64,000 nt of DNA from an uncultured Flavobacteriaceae bacterium (GCA_947501845.1 CANMXP010000007.1:87381-151380), one strand, 5' to 3'; positions 37,172 to 47,065 are shown, numbered from the stretch's first letter. The notes: a model not told the origin generated them from the sequence alone. A program made the numbers and translations.

Positions 37172-37900
37172 ATGAAGCGGATTTTTGCATTAATATCATT
37201 TTTATTTATCATACAAGCATCTAATGCACAGCTTTTTAGTAAAGAAAAAGTGACTTATGATGCGAATCAAGGTAGAGGCTCAACAGACAATAAGTTATTA
37301 CGCTGGGGTTACTTTTTAGGGTTTAATAGCTACGATTATAACTTTGATTATGAAGAAGATTTGCGAGATATCTACGTAAAAAAGAGTCCTGGTTTTAGTG
37401 TTGGTTTAATTGGAAATTTACGCATTAATAGTTTTATTGATTTACGTTTAGAACCTGGGTTATTAATTACAACACGAGAGTTATATTATAGCCAAACATA
37501 TTTTGCAGGTACAACTTTTAATAATTCAGACCTCATTAGAGAAGTTAAATCAACCTACATACATTTACCGTTATTGGTAAAAATTTCCACCAAACGTGTA
37601 AATAATTTTAAACCTTTTATTGTAGGTGGGTTTTCTACAGCTTTAAACTTGTCTAGTAATGAAAACAACCCTGAAGACAATAAAAATGGCCAATTTAGAA
37701 CCAAAAAGAATTCACTGTTTTATGAACTTGGGTTTGGGGTAGATCTATACCTATATAACTTTAAATTCACGCCTTCTATTCGTGGACTTTTTGGTATAGG
37801 AGACGAGCTTGTTAGAGATAAAGATCCTAATAGCCCCTGGACCAGTAATATTGCTGGTATGAAAACCAGAGGTGTGTTTGTTAATTTTACGTTTCAGTAA
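37172..37900 (+). CDS. porT: PorT family outer-membrane protein (type IX secretion)
   Basis: 242 residues; signal peptide about 1-19 (QASNAQ), then an eight-stranded outer-membrane barrel pattern (LLRWGYFLGFNSYDYNF, IDLRLEPGLLITTRELYY, FYELGFGVDLYLYNFKF). PorT (SprT in Flavobacterium) is needed for type IX secretion. Its position directly after ubiE matches the usual flavobacterial arrangement and suits the T9SS tail on the GH86 enzyme. Confidence 0.88.
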   Translation: MKRIFALISFLFIIQASNAQLFSKEKVTYDANQGRGSTDNKLLRWGYFLGFNSYDYNFDYEEDLRDIYVKKSPGFSVGLIGNLRINSFIDLRLEPGLLITTRELYYSQTYFAGTTFNNSDLIREVKSTYIHLPLLVKISTKRVNNFKPFIVGGFSTALNLSSNENNPEDNKNGQFRTKKNSLFYELGFGVDLYLYNFKFTPSIRGLFGIGDELVRDKDPNSPWTSNIAGMKTRGVFVNFTFQ

Positions 37901-38001
37901 CCAGTATTCCCATAAATAGTGTTCGGTAGGTATTTAGAAAAGTTATTATAACTAAGCCTATAAATAGTTTAAATCAAGCTTCGACCCTTTTAAATTACTT
38001 A

Positions 38002-38568
38002 ATGAATACTCCTGAGTTTTTATATCATTATTACGAAATAGATCAAGGTCCATTTTTAAACATTACTCAAAATGAATTTGAAAAAGCTAAAAAAATTCAA
38101 AACAATATATCTGTTGGTTTTAACAGCAAAAGACCCCCTAACTATATAGAATTAAGATTCTCCTTAGAAAAAAGACTAAAAAAGGGTTTTGTAAACAAAG
38201 GAGGCAAACCAAAAAGAAATGATCCTTTTTATTTTACTTTAGGTAAATGTGAATGGTTGAAATCTTGTTATGAAAATCCTGGTGTTGTAAAAATTCCTTT
38301 AGCAGATTTTAAGTCCGAACAAATAAGTTTTACATACCCAGATAGCATGGTATCATTCCAATTTCATGACGAACCCAAACTTGTAAAATATAGAAAAGCA
38401 TGTAACGGACAGGTATACTTACTAGATGAAATACAAGAACTTTTGAACGAATATGGCATTCCTACAGAAGAAAAATGGCATTCACAAGAAAGCTTGAAAT
38501 ATGACAGATATGTAGAAGTACAGGTATGGGACGATTTTATAATCAAAAAATATCTAGCAAAACCCTAA
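38002..38568 (+). CDS. Unrecognised 188-residue protein
   Basis: Soluble protein without signal peptide. Notable segments: EFLYHYYEIDQGPFLNIT, NYIELRFSLEKRLKKGF, NDPFYFTLGKCEWLKSCY, IPLADFKSEQISFTYPDSM, and a basic C-terminus. No family recognised. Codon use looks like the neighbours. A CAGT-type repeat separates it from the convergent methyltransferase gene. Confidence 0.6.
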   Translation: MNTPEFLYHYYEIDQGPFLNITQNEFEKAKKIQNNISVGFNSKRPPNYIELRFSLEKRLKKGFVNKGGKPKRNDPFYFTLGKCEWLKSCYENPGVVKIPLADFKSEQISFTYPDSMVSFQFHDEPKLVKYRKACNGQVYLLDEIQELLNEYGIPTEEKWHSQESLKYDRYVEVQVWDDFIIKKYLAKP

Positions 38569-38587
38569 ATATATTTATAAACGGCCA

Positions 38588-38637
38588 ACTACAAACTGAG
38601 ACTGAACACTGAACACTGGGACTGAACACCGAGACTA
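38588..38637. repeat. CAGT-type dispersed repeat
   Basis: ACTGAGACTGAACACTGAACACTGGG-like words (read on the plus strand as ACTG units). The 13-mer CAAACTGAGACTG at 38592-38604 is the exact reverse complement of 13789-13801 in the nqr operon. Confidence 0.75.
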
Positions 38638-39354
38638 CCCCCTCCTAAATTCACTTAACAAAATAGCAGTTGCAGTAGCTACATTTAAACTTTCAGTAGC
38701 TTGTAAATCGCCAAATCTAGGAATGGAGATCTTTTCCTTTATAAGAACTTCTATCTCTTTTGATACGCCATTGGCTTCATTCCCCATTACTAAAATACCT
38801 TTTCCTGGTAATTGTATATTATAAACTGTATCACCATCCATAAAAGCCCCATAAACTGGCAACCCCGTTTCTTTTAAAAACAGTTCTAAATCCACATAAC
38901 TAATATTTACCCTAGTAATAGAACCCATAGTGGCCTGTACTACTTTTGGATTAAAACAATCTACTGTTTCTTTGCTACAAACCAAATCTTTAACACCAAA
39001 CCAATCACAAAGCCTAATAATAGTCCCTAAATTCCCAGGATCCCTAACCGCATCCAATGCTAAAACAAGTCCATTTTCTTCAATTGGTTTTGCTTCTGGA
39101 ATTTCAAAAACAGCAAGTGCTTTATTAGGTGTCGTTAAAAAACTTATACGCTTTAATTCAGCCTCGGTAATTAAAATTTCATCTTTGGCATCAATATTGA
39201 AAGATTCTATTGTATATAATGCATGAAGCGTTAATTTAGATCGCAATAGTTCTTTTATTGTTTTAACACCCTCAACAACAAAAAAACCATGTTGCAGTCT
39301 ATATTTTTTTTGCTTTAAACTCGTTATTAATTTTATATGACTTTTAGAGAGCAT
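38635..39354 (-). CDS. SpoU/TrmH-family RNA 2'-O-ribose methyltransferase
   Basis: 239 residues. An N-terminal substrate-binding domain (KKYRLQHGFFVVEGVKTIKE) and a SPOUT knot domain with LDAVRDPGNLGTIIRLCDWF, VMGNEANGVS and IPRFGDLQATESLNVATA. Probably methylates 23S rRNA or tRNA; target not readable. Divergent from tamL. Confidence 0.92.
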   Translation of the reverse strand: MLSKSHIKLITSLKQKKYRLQHGFFVVEGVKTIKELLRSKLTLHALYTIESFNIDAKDEILITEAELKRISFLTTPNKALAVFEIPEAKPIEENGLVLALDAVRDPGNLGTIIRLCDWFGVKDLVCSKETVDCFNPKVVQATMGSITRVNISYVDLELFLKETGLPVYGAFMDGDTVYNIQLPGKGILVMGNEANGVSKEIEVLIKEKISIPRFGDLQATESLNVATATAILLSEFRRG

Positions 39355-39603
39355 GTAATCGAAATTAACGTGATATTTTATTTTATAAAGAAATGAAAAA
39401 TCCTGTTGTTTCAGGCTAAAATCGTTTAAATATTTTTTTCAAAACAAATACCAAATACTAATATTTTATGAGCTTACATGTGTCCTTTGAAAAAAAATAG
39501 AAATAAACACCTGAAAAAATGTACTTTTGAGTCCATAAAAGGCAGAATTATATTTCTTTAATTAAAGTCTATTCGTAAAAATTATAATTTGAATTAATTT
39601 CAT

Positions 39604-42129
39604 TTGAAAAAACAGCTCTCGAAAATATTAATCTTCTTGGTATTAACAGGATATATTTTATCCTGCGATAGTACAAAAAGAGTTGCTGAAAATGAACATT
39701 TACTTACCAATACCACTGTATTAGTAAATGATAAAAGAGATAATACAGAAACCATAAACAATTTATTATACCAAAGACCCAACAGGAAAATTGCTAGTAT
39801 TCCGTTACGCTTACATATCTATAATTTAGCTCGCAACAATAGAGATTCGTTATTTGAGGAATGGTTGGATGAAAACCCTAAACGTAGGGTCCGATTAACA
39901 AAAAAACTATCAAAAAAACAATTACACCGTTTAAAAAGCTCTTCTATTGGGTTTAATAATTGGCTACGCAAAACAGGGGAAGTTCCAATAATTATTAACG
40001 AAGAAAAAACAAAAAAATCTGTAAAACGGCTTCAAGACTATTATATAAACAATGGGTGGTTTAATGTTAATACAACCTATGATATAACAAAGAATGAAGA
40101 TAAACGTGCAAGCATCAAGTATGACGTAAAAACAGGAACGCCTTTTGTAATAGATTCTATCTCTGAAAAAGTAAAATCTCCCATAATAGATTCTTTATAT
40201 CAAAATATTAAACGAAAAGCTTTAATTAAATCCAACGAACAATATAAAACTACTAATTTTGAACAAGAACGAGACAGAATATCTAATGAATTACGTAATT
40301 CGGGGATATTTCACTTTGATCAAGATTACATCACCTTCGAAATAGATACCGTTGGTACTAATAAAAAAGTGAATGTTGGGATTCTAATTCAAGATAGAGC
40401 GATTAGAACACAAGATTCCGTTAGACGAGAACCTTTTGAAATATTCAAAATTAAAGATGTAAACATCATAACAGATTACACATTTGAAAAAAGGGGAAAA
40501 TCATTTCAAGATTCCATTGTTTATGATGGTTATAAACTTTACAGTTATGATAAAATACGCTATAGACCAGAAGCTGTTACAGATGCTATATTTATAAATC
40601 CAGGTTCTGTTTTTAGAGATATAGATAGAACACGAACGTATAGGCATATCAATGAGCTACGTACCTTTAAATACCCAAACATTGAATATATAGAGAACCC
40701 AGACAACACGCTTACAGATACTATTAGATTAACACCTTTAAAAAAGTTTAGTTTAGGCTTCAGTGCCGATGCTTCGCAGAGTAATATTCAAACCGTTGGA
40801 TTTTCATTAAACCCAAGTTTGTTAATTAGAAATATTTTTAGAGGAGCAGAAACTCTTGAGGTCTCGGCAATTGGGTCTATAGGTGCCTCAAAAGATAAAA
40901 ACAATCTTGAAGACCCCTTTTTCGATATAAACGAAATTGGTGTCGATTTTAAACTAACAATACCCCGATTATTTTCGCCCTTTAATACAGAGAGTATTAT
41001 TCCTAAATATATGTCTCCATCTACGCGAATGAGCCTCTCTGCAACCAGTCAGACAAACATAGGATTAGATAAACAAACCTTTAGCGGTACCTTTAATTAT
41101 AACTGGTATCCAAATAAAAAAGTAAGTAATAGGCTCGATTTATTTAATGCTCAATACGTTAGAAACCTTAATGTAAATAACTATTTTGGCATCTATCAAA
41201 ACTCTTATGAATCCCTAAATCAAATTGCGAAAGATGTTAATTATATAGGTTCAAGTACAGATTTAAGTATTCCTGACCAAACAGATGCTTTTTTAGATTA
41301 TGCCTTAAACCCACAAACGCCTAACGAAATATCCAATAGTCAATTAGCTGTAATAAATAGTATTGACGAACGCAAAGAGCGATTAACAGAAGACAACTTA
41401 ATACTTTCTTCCAGCTTTAGTTTTATTAATGACGAACGTACCAACCTATTTGATGACGACTTTTCAATTTTTCGTTTCAAATTGGAACTCGCAGGAAACT
41501 TACTGGCAAATGCATCGAAACTATTGGGTTTGAAGAAAAATAGCGACAATCGTTACGAAATTTTTGATGTTGCTTATTCTCAATATATAAAAACAGAATT
41601 CGATTATACAAAACACTGGGATTTAGGAAAAAAGAATGTGTTGGCCATGAGGAGCTTTTTAGGCATTGCCATCCCTTACGGAAACTCTACCAGTATACCG
41701 TTTTCAAAAAGTTTTTTTGCAGGTGGCCCTAACGATAATCGTGCCTGGACAGCTTATAGTTTAGGACCAGGCAGCTCTGAGACCATCAATGAGTTTAACG
41801 AAGCTAACTTAAAAATAGCTCTAAATGCTGAACAACGCTTCAATATATTCGAAGATCTAAATGGTGCTATCTTCATTGATGCTGGAAATATTTGGAATGT
41901 ATTAGATAACGTAGAAGACGACAGCGCTACATTTACAAACTTTAATTCGTTAAAAGATATAGCCATTGGTTCTGGCTTTGGTCTTCGCTATGATTTTAGT
42001 TTTTTTATATTTCGTTTTGATATAGGTTTTAAAACTTACGATCCCTTCTATAGAGATCAAAACCGATGGTTTAACGATTATAACTTCTCAAATGCCACTT
42101 ATAATATAGGTATAAACTATCCTTTTTAA
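39604..42129 (+). CDS. tamL: TamL-like BamA/TamA family outer-membrane lipoprotein
   Basis: 841 residues, TTG start. Lipobox YILSC (C21) shows it is the lipidated Bacteroidota TamA-like protein. N-terminal POTRA-like region (residues about 30-400), then a C-terminal 16-strand barrel of the surface-antigen type with the FFAGGPNDNRAW motif and a final aromatic residue (NIGINYPF). Role in outer-membrane or surface-lipoprotein biogenesis. Divergent from the methyltransferase gene; no TamB gene in view. Confidence 0.9.
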   Translation: MKKQLSKILIFLVLTGYILSCDSTKRVAENEHLLTNTTVLVNDKRDNTETINNLLYQRPNRKIASIPLRLHIYNLARNNRDSLFEEWLDENPKRRVRLTKKLSKKQLHRLKSSSIGFNNWLRKTGEVPIIINEEKTKKSVKRLQDYYINNGWFNVNTTYDITKNEDKRASIKYDVKTGTPFVIDSISEKVKSPIIDSLYQNIKRKALIKSNEQYKTTNFEQERDRISNELRNSGIFHFDQDYITFEIDTVGTNKKVNVGILIQDRAIRTQDSVRREPFEIFKIKDVNIITDYTFEKRGKSFQDSIVYDGYKLYSYDKIRYRPEAVTDAIFINPGSVFRDIDRTRTYRHINELRTFKYPNIEYIENPDNTLTDTIRLTPLKKFSLGFSADASQSNIQTVGFSLNPSLLIRNIFRGAETLEVSAIGSIGASKDKNNLEDPFFDINEIGVDFKLTIPRLFSPFNTESIIPKYMSPSTRMSLSATSQTNIGLDKQTFSGTFNYNWYPNKKVSNRLDLFNAQYVRNLNVNNYFGIYQNSYESLNQIAKDVNYIGSSTDLSIPDQTDAFLDYALNPQTPNEISNSQLAVINSIDERKERLTEDNLILSSSFSFINDERTNLFDDDFSIFRFKLELAGNLLANASKLLGLKKNSDNRYEIFDVAYSQYIKTEFDYTKHWDLGKKNVLAMRSFLGIAIPYGNSTSIPFSKSFFAGGPNDNRAWTAYSLGPGSSETINEFNEANLKIALNAEQRFNIFEDLNGAIFIDAGNIWNVLDNVEDDSATFTNFNSLKDIAIGSGFGLRYDFSFFIFRFDIGFKTYDPFYRDQNRWFNDYNFSNATYNIGINYPF

Positions 42130-42328
42130 ATCAATTGCTTCAAGCTGATAAATAAAAAAGTAATGCCGAACCACCAAAAAACTAGGCTAAGGCAACAACT
42201 TATTTAAATAGAGATAAAAACTCTTTGTTAAGGCCTCATAAGTCCTTCTATGACGTTTTTGGCAATGATTTAACTTGCTTCTAAACTACAACGTTTTAGC
42301 TTTCAAATTGTATTTTCAATTTAAATCA

Positions 42329-42361
42329 TTGATATAGAATCTATAAAAATCATTACTTTTG
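42329..42361 (+). promoter_or_regulatory. Predicted fbaA promoter
   Basis: TTG (42329-42331), 22-bp spacer, TACTTTTG (42354-42361), 35 bp before the ATG. Confidence 0.6.
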
Positions 42362-42396
42362 GTCAGTCAAAATTATAAATCAATTAAAACAATAAA

Positions 42397-43464
42397 ATGG
42401 GACACAATATAAAACCAGGAGTAGCAACGGGTGATGAAGTTCAAGCTATTTTCAATCATGCTAAAGCTAATAATTATGCATTACCAGCAGTTAACGTTAT
42501 AGGTTCTGATACTATAAATGGTGTATTAGAGACTGCTAGAGATTTAAATGCCCCTGTAATTATACAGTTTTCAAATGGAGGCGCACAATTTAATGCAGGT
42601 AAAGGTTTAAGCAATGACGGACAAAAAGCAGCTATTGCTGGTGCCGTTGCAGGTGCAAAACATGTGCACACATTATCTGAAGCTTATGGTGTACCAGTAA
42701 TTTTACATACAGATCACTGTGCAAAAAAACTATTACCTTGGATTGATGGTTTATTAGATGCAAGTGAAAAACATTTTGCAGAAACAGGTAAATCACTTTT
42801 CAGTTCGCACATGATTGACCTTTCTGAAGAACCAATCGAAGAAAATATTGAAATTTGTAAAACCTATTTAGAGCGCATGAGCAAAATGGACATGACCCTC
42901 GAAATAGAACTTGGAATTACAGGTGGAGAAGAAGATGGTGTAGATAATACCGATGTAGATGACTCTAAATTATACACGCAACCAGAAGAAGTTGCATATG
43001 CCTATGAAGAGCTAAGCAAAGTAAGTCCTAGATTTACCATTGCTGCTGCATTTGGTAACGTTCATGGTGTTTACAAACCAGGAAACGTAAAACTAACGCC
43101 AAAAATCTTAAAAAATTCTCAAGAATACATTTCTGAGAAATATGGTGTTGAAGAAAACCATATTGATTTTGTTTTCCATGGTGGTTCTGGTTCAACAGTA
43201 GAAGAAATTCGTGAAGGTATTAGTTATGGTGTTATAAAAATGAATATCGATACCGATTTACAATATGCATTTATGAGTGGTATTCGTGACTATATGGGTG
43301 AAAAATCTGAGTATTTAAAAGCACAGATAGGAAATCCTGATGGAGATGACGTTCCAAATAAAAAATTCTATGACCCACGCGTATGGTTACGTAAAGGCGA
43401 ACTTACCTTTGTAGAACGTTTAAAAAAGGCCTTTGAAGATTTAAACAATGTAAATACCTTATAA
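42397..43464 (+). CDS. fbaA: Class II fructose-bisphosphate aldolase
   Basis: 355 residues; Zn2+-dependent cleavage of fructose-1,6-bisphosphate in glycolysis. VILHTDHCAKKLLPW carries a catalytic Asp and Zn ligand His, LEIELGITGGEEDGVDN the family block, FHGGSGSTVEEI the phosphate loop and NIDTDLQYAF the late motif. Typical E. coli-like class IIA length. Own promoter and terminator. Confidence 0.97.
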   Translation: MGHNIKPGVATGDEVQAIFNHAKANNYALPAVNVIGSDTINGVLETARDLNAPVIIQFSNGGAQFNAGKGLSNDGQKAAIAGAVAGAKHVHTLSEAYGVPVILHTDHCAKKLLPWIDGLLDASEKHFAETGKSLFSSHMIDLSEEPIEENIEICKTYLERMSKMDMTLEIELGITGGEEDGVDNTDVDDSKLYTQPEEVAYAYEELSKVSPRFTIAAAFGNVHGVYKPGNVKLTPKILKNSQEYISEKYGVEENHIDFVFHGGSGSTVEEIREGISYGVIKMNIDTDLQYAFMSGIRDYMGEKSEYLKAQIGNPDGDDVPNKKFYDPRVWLRKGELTFVERLKKAFEDLNNVNTL

Positions 43465-43496
43465 TTATAAGTAAATTTACTACAAACATATTTGTT

Positions 43497-43526
43497 AAAG
43501 ACTCTGTATCACACAGAGTCTTTTTA
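43497..43526 (+). terminator. Terminator after fbaA
   Basis: AAAGACTCTGT (43497-43507), loop ATCAC, ACAGAGTCTTT (43513-43523) and T run. Confidence 0.92.
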
Positions 43527-43589
43527 CATTTATATAACTACAAAACAACCAGTTATAAATATTGGATTAATAAAATCATTGGGGTGTTA

Positions 43590-43621
43590 CCACAAAATTA
43601 AAAAAAGGTTTAATTTTGTGG
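43590..43621. repeat. Perfect 13-bp hairpin upstream of accD
   Basis: CCACAAAATTAAA (43590-43602), 6-nt loop, TTTAATTTTGTGG (43609-43621). There is no T run on either side, so not a standard terminator. Lies in the 331-bp gene-free region between fbaA and accD. Confidence 0.7.
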
Positions 43622-43711
43622 TCTGGCTTTTATCTATCGCTTTCCAATAAAAATGGGAGCACCTTAGTATAGAGCTTAAATGCAAATTCAAAATTTTGTA
43701 TTTAATAAAAT

Positions 43712-43775
43712 TAAGAGGATAAGTTATCCTTAACAAGAATAACGCTTACTAAGATTTAAAATCTAACAAGCGTTA
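43712..43775 (+). promoter_or_regulatory. Two palindromes in the accD leader
   Basis: AGGATAAGTTATCCT (43716-43730) is a 7+1+7 palindrome. TAACGCTT (43740-43747) and AAGCGTTA (43768-43775) bracket a central AGATTTaAAATCT. They end 20 bp before the accD ATG and could be an operator plus a leader hairpin. Confidence 0.45.
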
Positions 43776-43795
43776 ATCTAAAATCGTAAATCATT

Positions 43796-44653
43796 ATGTC
43801 TTGGTTTAAAAGAAAAACAAAAGGAATCACAACAACAACAGAGGAAAAAAAAGATACTCCCAAAGGGCTTTGGTACAAATCACCCACAGGTAAAGTTGTT
43901 GATGCAGAAGAATTAGAGAAAAATTTCTATGTAAGCCCAGAAGATGGTTACCATGTGCGCATAGGGAGTAAAGAATACTTTGAAATATTATTCGATGACA
44001 ATAAATTTAAAGAATTAGATGCCAATTTAGAATCTAAGGACCCTCTTAAATTTGTTGATACAAAAAAGTATCCAGAACGTTTAAAAGATGCTCAGGACAA
44101 AACCAATTTAAAAGATGCTGTACGTACAGCTGTTGGAAAATCTAAAGGAAAAGATTTAGTAGTTGCCTGTATGGATTTTGCATTTATTGGTGGTTCTATG
44201 GGAAGTGTTGTAGGCGAAAAAATTGCTCGTGCAGCAGATTATGCATTAAAGAAGAAAGTTCCTTTAATGGTTATATCAAAATCTGGAGGAGCAAGAATGA
44301 TGGAAGCTGCATTATCTTTGATGCAATTAGCTAAAACATCTGTAAAATTAGCACAATTAGCAGAAGCTAAACTTCCTTATATTTCGCTATGTACAGACCC
44401 GACTACAGGAGGTACAACGGCCTCATTTGCCATGTTAGGGGATATTAACATTAGTGAACCTGGTGCTTTAATTGGCTTTGCAGGGCCTCGGATTGTAAGA
44501 GATACAACAGGAAAAGAATTGCCTGAAGGTTTTCAAACTTCTGAGTTTTTATTAGAACATGGTTTTTTAGATTTTATTACGGTAAGAAATGAGTTGAAAA
44601 ACAAAGTAAACAAATACCTTGATTTAATAACTAACCAACCTTTAAGAGCGTAA
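43796..44653 (+). CDS. accD: Acetyl-CoA carboxylase carboxyltransferase subunit beta
   Basis: 285 residues; with AccA transfers the carboxyl group to acetyl-CoA for fatty acid synthesis. [61 protein letters not shown] and GFAGPRIV are core motifs. The N-terminal zinc ribbon is degenerate: where CxxC pairs are expected the protein has SPTG ([13 protein letters not shown]) and SPED (VSPEDGYHV), so no zinc should bind. Probably a lineage feature, since the surrounding sequence is well kept. Confidence 0.97.
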   Translation: MSWFKRKTKGITTTTEEKKDTPKGLWYKSPTGKVVDAEELEKNFYVSPEDGYHVRIGSKEYFEILFDDNKFKELDANLESKDPLKFVDTKKYPERLKDAQDKTNLKDAVRTAVGKSKGKDLVVACMDFAFIGGSMGSVVGEKIARAADYALKKKVPLMVISKSGGARMMEAALSLMQLAKTSVKLAQLAEAKLPYISLCTDPTTGGTTASFAMLGDINISEPGALIGFAGPRIVRDTTGKELPEGFQTSEFLLEHGFLDFITVRNELKNKVNKYLDLITNQPLRA

Positions 44654-44700
44654 AAAACATAGATTTTTATCATAACAATCTAAAAAAGAGGTCTAAAAAG

Positions 44701-44814
44701 TGTCATTCAGAACGTAGTGAAGAATCTCTTAGAAAATAAACACCTGTTTATCAGTATGTTGATGTTTTTAAGCTTTAGTTTATGCTAAGTATAGTCTAAG
44801 TACTAAAAATGACA
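44701..44814. repeat. Degenerate palindromic REP-like element
   Basis: Left arm TGTCATTCAGAACGTAGTGA followed by AGAATCTC, right end AAAAATGACA. TGTCATT/AATGACA-type ends are shared with the other palindromic elements, but the right arm has diverged. Confidence 0.5.
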
Positions 44815-44864
44815 ATTTATAAACTTTTAAGACCTTTTCAATTTCATTTAAAGAAATTAATATT

Positions 44865-45788
44865 TTAATATTTATCCAACCAACCAAAATGCTTATCTAT
44901 TAGCAACTGTTTGTTTTCATTGATATGCTCTATCAATCTTTTTGAAATATTGGTTATATTCTTTGAGCTCAACCAAACCAAATTCCAAGTCGTGGTAATG
45001 GGAAGCCCTTTTACTGGTATAATTTGTAATTCTCCAATACTAATGGCATTCTTTATACCAATTAAAGGCATAATAGAATACCCTAAACCAGAAATAACAG
45101 CTTGTTTTAATGCTTCATTTGAGGTTAGCTCCATTTTTTTATAAGTAGATATTTTCATGGAGTCTATAAACTTCTCCATAGCCAAACGCGTTGCAGACCC
45201 TTGTTCTCTATAGATAAGTGGCAATTTTTGAAACTCAGTTTTAGATAAATATTTTCCTTTATGCTTATAATCTTTTCCACCAACCATAAACAACTCATTT
45301 TTCATGAGCTCAATTCTATTAATCTTAAGTTTTTTAGGTATTGTTGAAACCATAGCAAAATCGACTTCATTGTTCTCTAAAGCCCTAATAACATTGTCTT
45401 TATTAGTAACATCCATGACCAAATCTACTCCCATATTTTTATTAATGAAATCTGATATAAAATAAGGCATCACATATTTAGCAGTAGACACAATGGCTAT
45501 TTTTAATTTACCAGCAAGCTCACCTTGAAATGATAAAGCCTTATAATCTATAGCCTTTACTTCTTCCATTATTTTTTTGGCAGCCTGAGCCACTTCTTCT
45601 CCAAATTCGGTGATGTATATTCTTCTACCAACAACTTCAAACAAAGGAATTTTAAACTGTTCTTGAAACTTTTTCAGCTGTATTGAAACAGCTGGCTGAG
45701 TAAGATACAATGCTTCAGAAGCCCTTGTGACACTCTGTAGTTCCGTTATTTTAAGAAAAACCTCCAATTGATGTAATGTGTAATTCAT
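44865..45788 (-). CDS. LysR-family transcriptional regulator
   Basis: 307 residues. N-terminal winged HTH (LHQLEVFLKITELQSVTRAS, ALYLTQPAVSIQLKKFQ), C-terminal type 2 periplasmic-binding-like sensor domain. Resembles CbbR/CysB-like regulators of carbon metabolism. Divergent from the SbtA transporter locus across 83 bp, so it probably controls that locus and itself. Confidence 0.92.
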   Translation of the reverse strand: MNYTLHQLEVFLKITELQSVTRASEALYLTQPAVSIQLKKFQEQFKIPLFEVVGRRIYITEFGEEVAQAAKKIMEEVKAIDYKALSFQGELAGKLKIAIVSTAKYVMPYFISDFINKNMGVDLVMDVTNKDNVIRALENNEVDFAMVSTIPKKLKINRIELMKNELFMVGGKDYKHKGKYLSKTEFQKLPLIYREQGSATRLAMEKFIDSMKISTYKKMELTSNEALKQAVISGLGYSIMPLIGIKNAISIGELQIIPVKGLPITTTWNLVWLSSKNITNISKRLIEHINENKQLLIDKHFGWLDKY

Positions 45789-45796
45789 AAGAAATG

Positions 45797-45836
45797 ATTA
45801 TATATTTCATAATAAATATAAATAAAAATATATGAA
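45797..45836. promoter_or_regulatory. LysR-type operator between lysR gene and sbtA locus
   Basis: ATTAT-N7-ATAAT (45797-45813) contains the T-N11-A LysR box. A second inverted repeat TTCATA (45806-45811)/TATGAA (45831-45836) overlaps it toward the sbtA side. Confidence 0.55.
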
Positions 45837-45871
45837 TAAAATAATTAAACTTTGCACCAAACAAGAAAACA

Positions 45872-46075
45872 ATGAAAGAAAAACTATTGAATAGCACAAA
45901 AAAGTCACACCAAACACTTATCTCTCTTAATAGCTTTATTATGACATTAATTTATGCAACTACGGTTTCACTGTCAATAAGAAACAACCATTTATTTCTA
46001 GAAGAATTACTGCTATGTGGATTTATAATTGGAGTGGCAATATGGGGAGCACAAAATAAACATGTTAGTAAATAA
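45872..46075 (+). CDS. Small two-helix membrane protein upstream of sbtA
   Basis: 67 residues. A basic N-terminus then two hydrophobic stretches (LNSFIMTLIYATTVSLSI and LLLCGFIIGVAIWGA). No family recognised. First gene downstream of the LysR operator and 21 bp before sbtA, so it may be an accessory of the transporter. Confidence 0.6.
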   Translation: MKEKLLNSTKKSHQTLISLNSFIMTLIYATTVSLSIRNNHLFLEELLLCGFIIGVAIWGAQNKHVSK

Positions 46076-46096
46076 TTATTAAAAGTTAGTTTCTCT

Positions 46097-47065
46097 ATGG
46101 ATTTACATCTACTATTTGACAACCTTACTAACCCAGCACTACTCTTCTTCTTTCTAGGCGTTATTGCCGTTCAATTAAAAAGCGATCTTAAAATTCCAGA
46201 AAATTCATCAAAATTTATATCACTCTATTTATTATTAGCCATAGGTTTTAAAGGCGGGCAAGAACTATCGCATAGCGCGTTTAATATGGAAATTATTTGG
46301 GCTTTATTATTCGGTATTTTTTTAGCTGTAGCTGTCCCAATTTATACATATTTTATACTTAGAAAAAAATTTAGTATCGAAAATGCTGGTGCTATAGCCG
46401 CATCATACGGGTCTGTTAGTGCCGTAACTTTCGTAACCGCCATAGCATTTTTAGAAATAAAACAGATTCCTTTTAGCGGTCATATGGTTGCTGTTATGGC
46501 ACTTATGGAAGCGCCTTCCATCATGGTAGGGCTTTTATTAATCATGATTTTTAAGGGGAATAAAGGAAAATCGGATATTCCTTTAAAAACAGCACTACGC
46601 CATGCCTTATTTAACGGGAGTGTTCTACTAATAATAGGAAGTTTAACCATTGGTTTTTTGGCCAGTGATGCCCAAGCAGAAGGCATAAAACCATTTACTA
46701 CAGACATTTTTAAAGGGTTCTTAGCAGTTTTTTTACTGGACATGGGAATTACTAGCGGAAAAAAACTCTCGGAATTTCTAAAAAAAGGGCCATTTGCTTT
46801 AGTATTCGCCATTATAATACCAATTATAAATGGCGCACTAGTTGCTGTTGCCAGCGGCGCATTTATTTCTCATACGGGTAACAGGCTGTTATTTACAATC
46901 CTTGCCGCTAGTGCCTCATACATTGCGGTACCTGCTGCCATGAAAATAGCAGTACCAAAAGCTAGTCCTAGTCTGTATATCCCAATGGCATTAGCTATTA
47001 CATTCCCATTCAACATAACCCTAGGCATGCCATTATACTTATACATTATTCAAAATTTCAATTAA
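46097..47065 (+). CDS. sbtA: SbtA-like sodium-dependent bicarbonate transporter
   Basis: 322 residues, about ten transmembrane helices. LYLLLAIGFKGGQELS, SYGSVSAVTFVTAIAFLE and VPAAMKIAVPKASPSLYIP are SbtA-family (PF05982) hallmarks. Expected to import HCO3- with Na+, which would support anaplerotic carboxylation in a heterotroph. No cyanobacterial SbtB/PII gene adjoins; a 103-residue unknown protein follows instead. Confidence 0.9.
   Translation: MDLHLLFDNLTNPALLFFFLGVIAVQLKSDLKIPENSSKFISLYLLLAIGFKGGQELSHSAFNMEIIWALLFGIFLAVAVPIYTYFILRKKFSIENAGAIAASYGSVSAVTFVTAIAFLEIKQIPFSGHMVAVMALMEAPSIMVGLLLIMIFKGNKGKSDIPLKTALRHALFNGSVLLIIGSLTIGFLASDAQAEGIKPFTTDIFKGFLAVFLLDMGITSGKKLSEFLKKGPFALVFAIIIPIINGALVAVASGAFISHTGNRLLFTILAASASYIAVPAAMKIAVPKASPSLYIPMALAITFPFNITLGMPLYLYIIQNFN

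Noticed and set aside
38002..38568. ADP-ribosyltransferase toxin
   Set aside because: Only the LYHYY opening is suggestive; no complete catalytic motif set could be seen.
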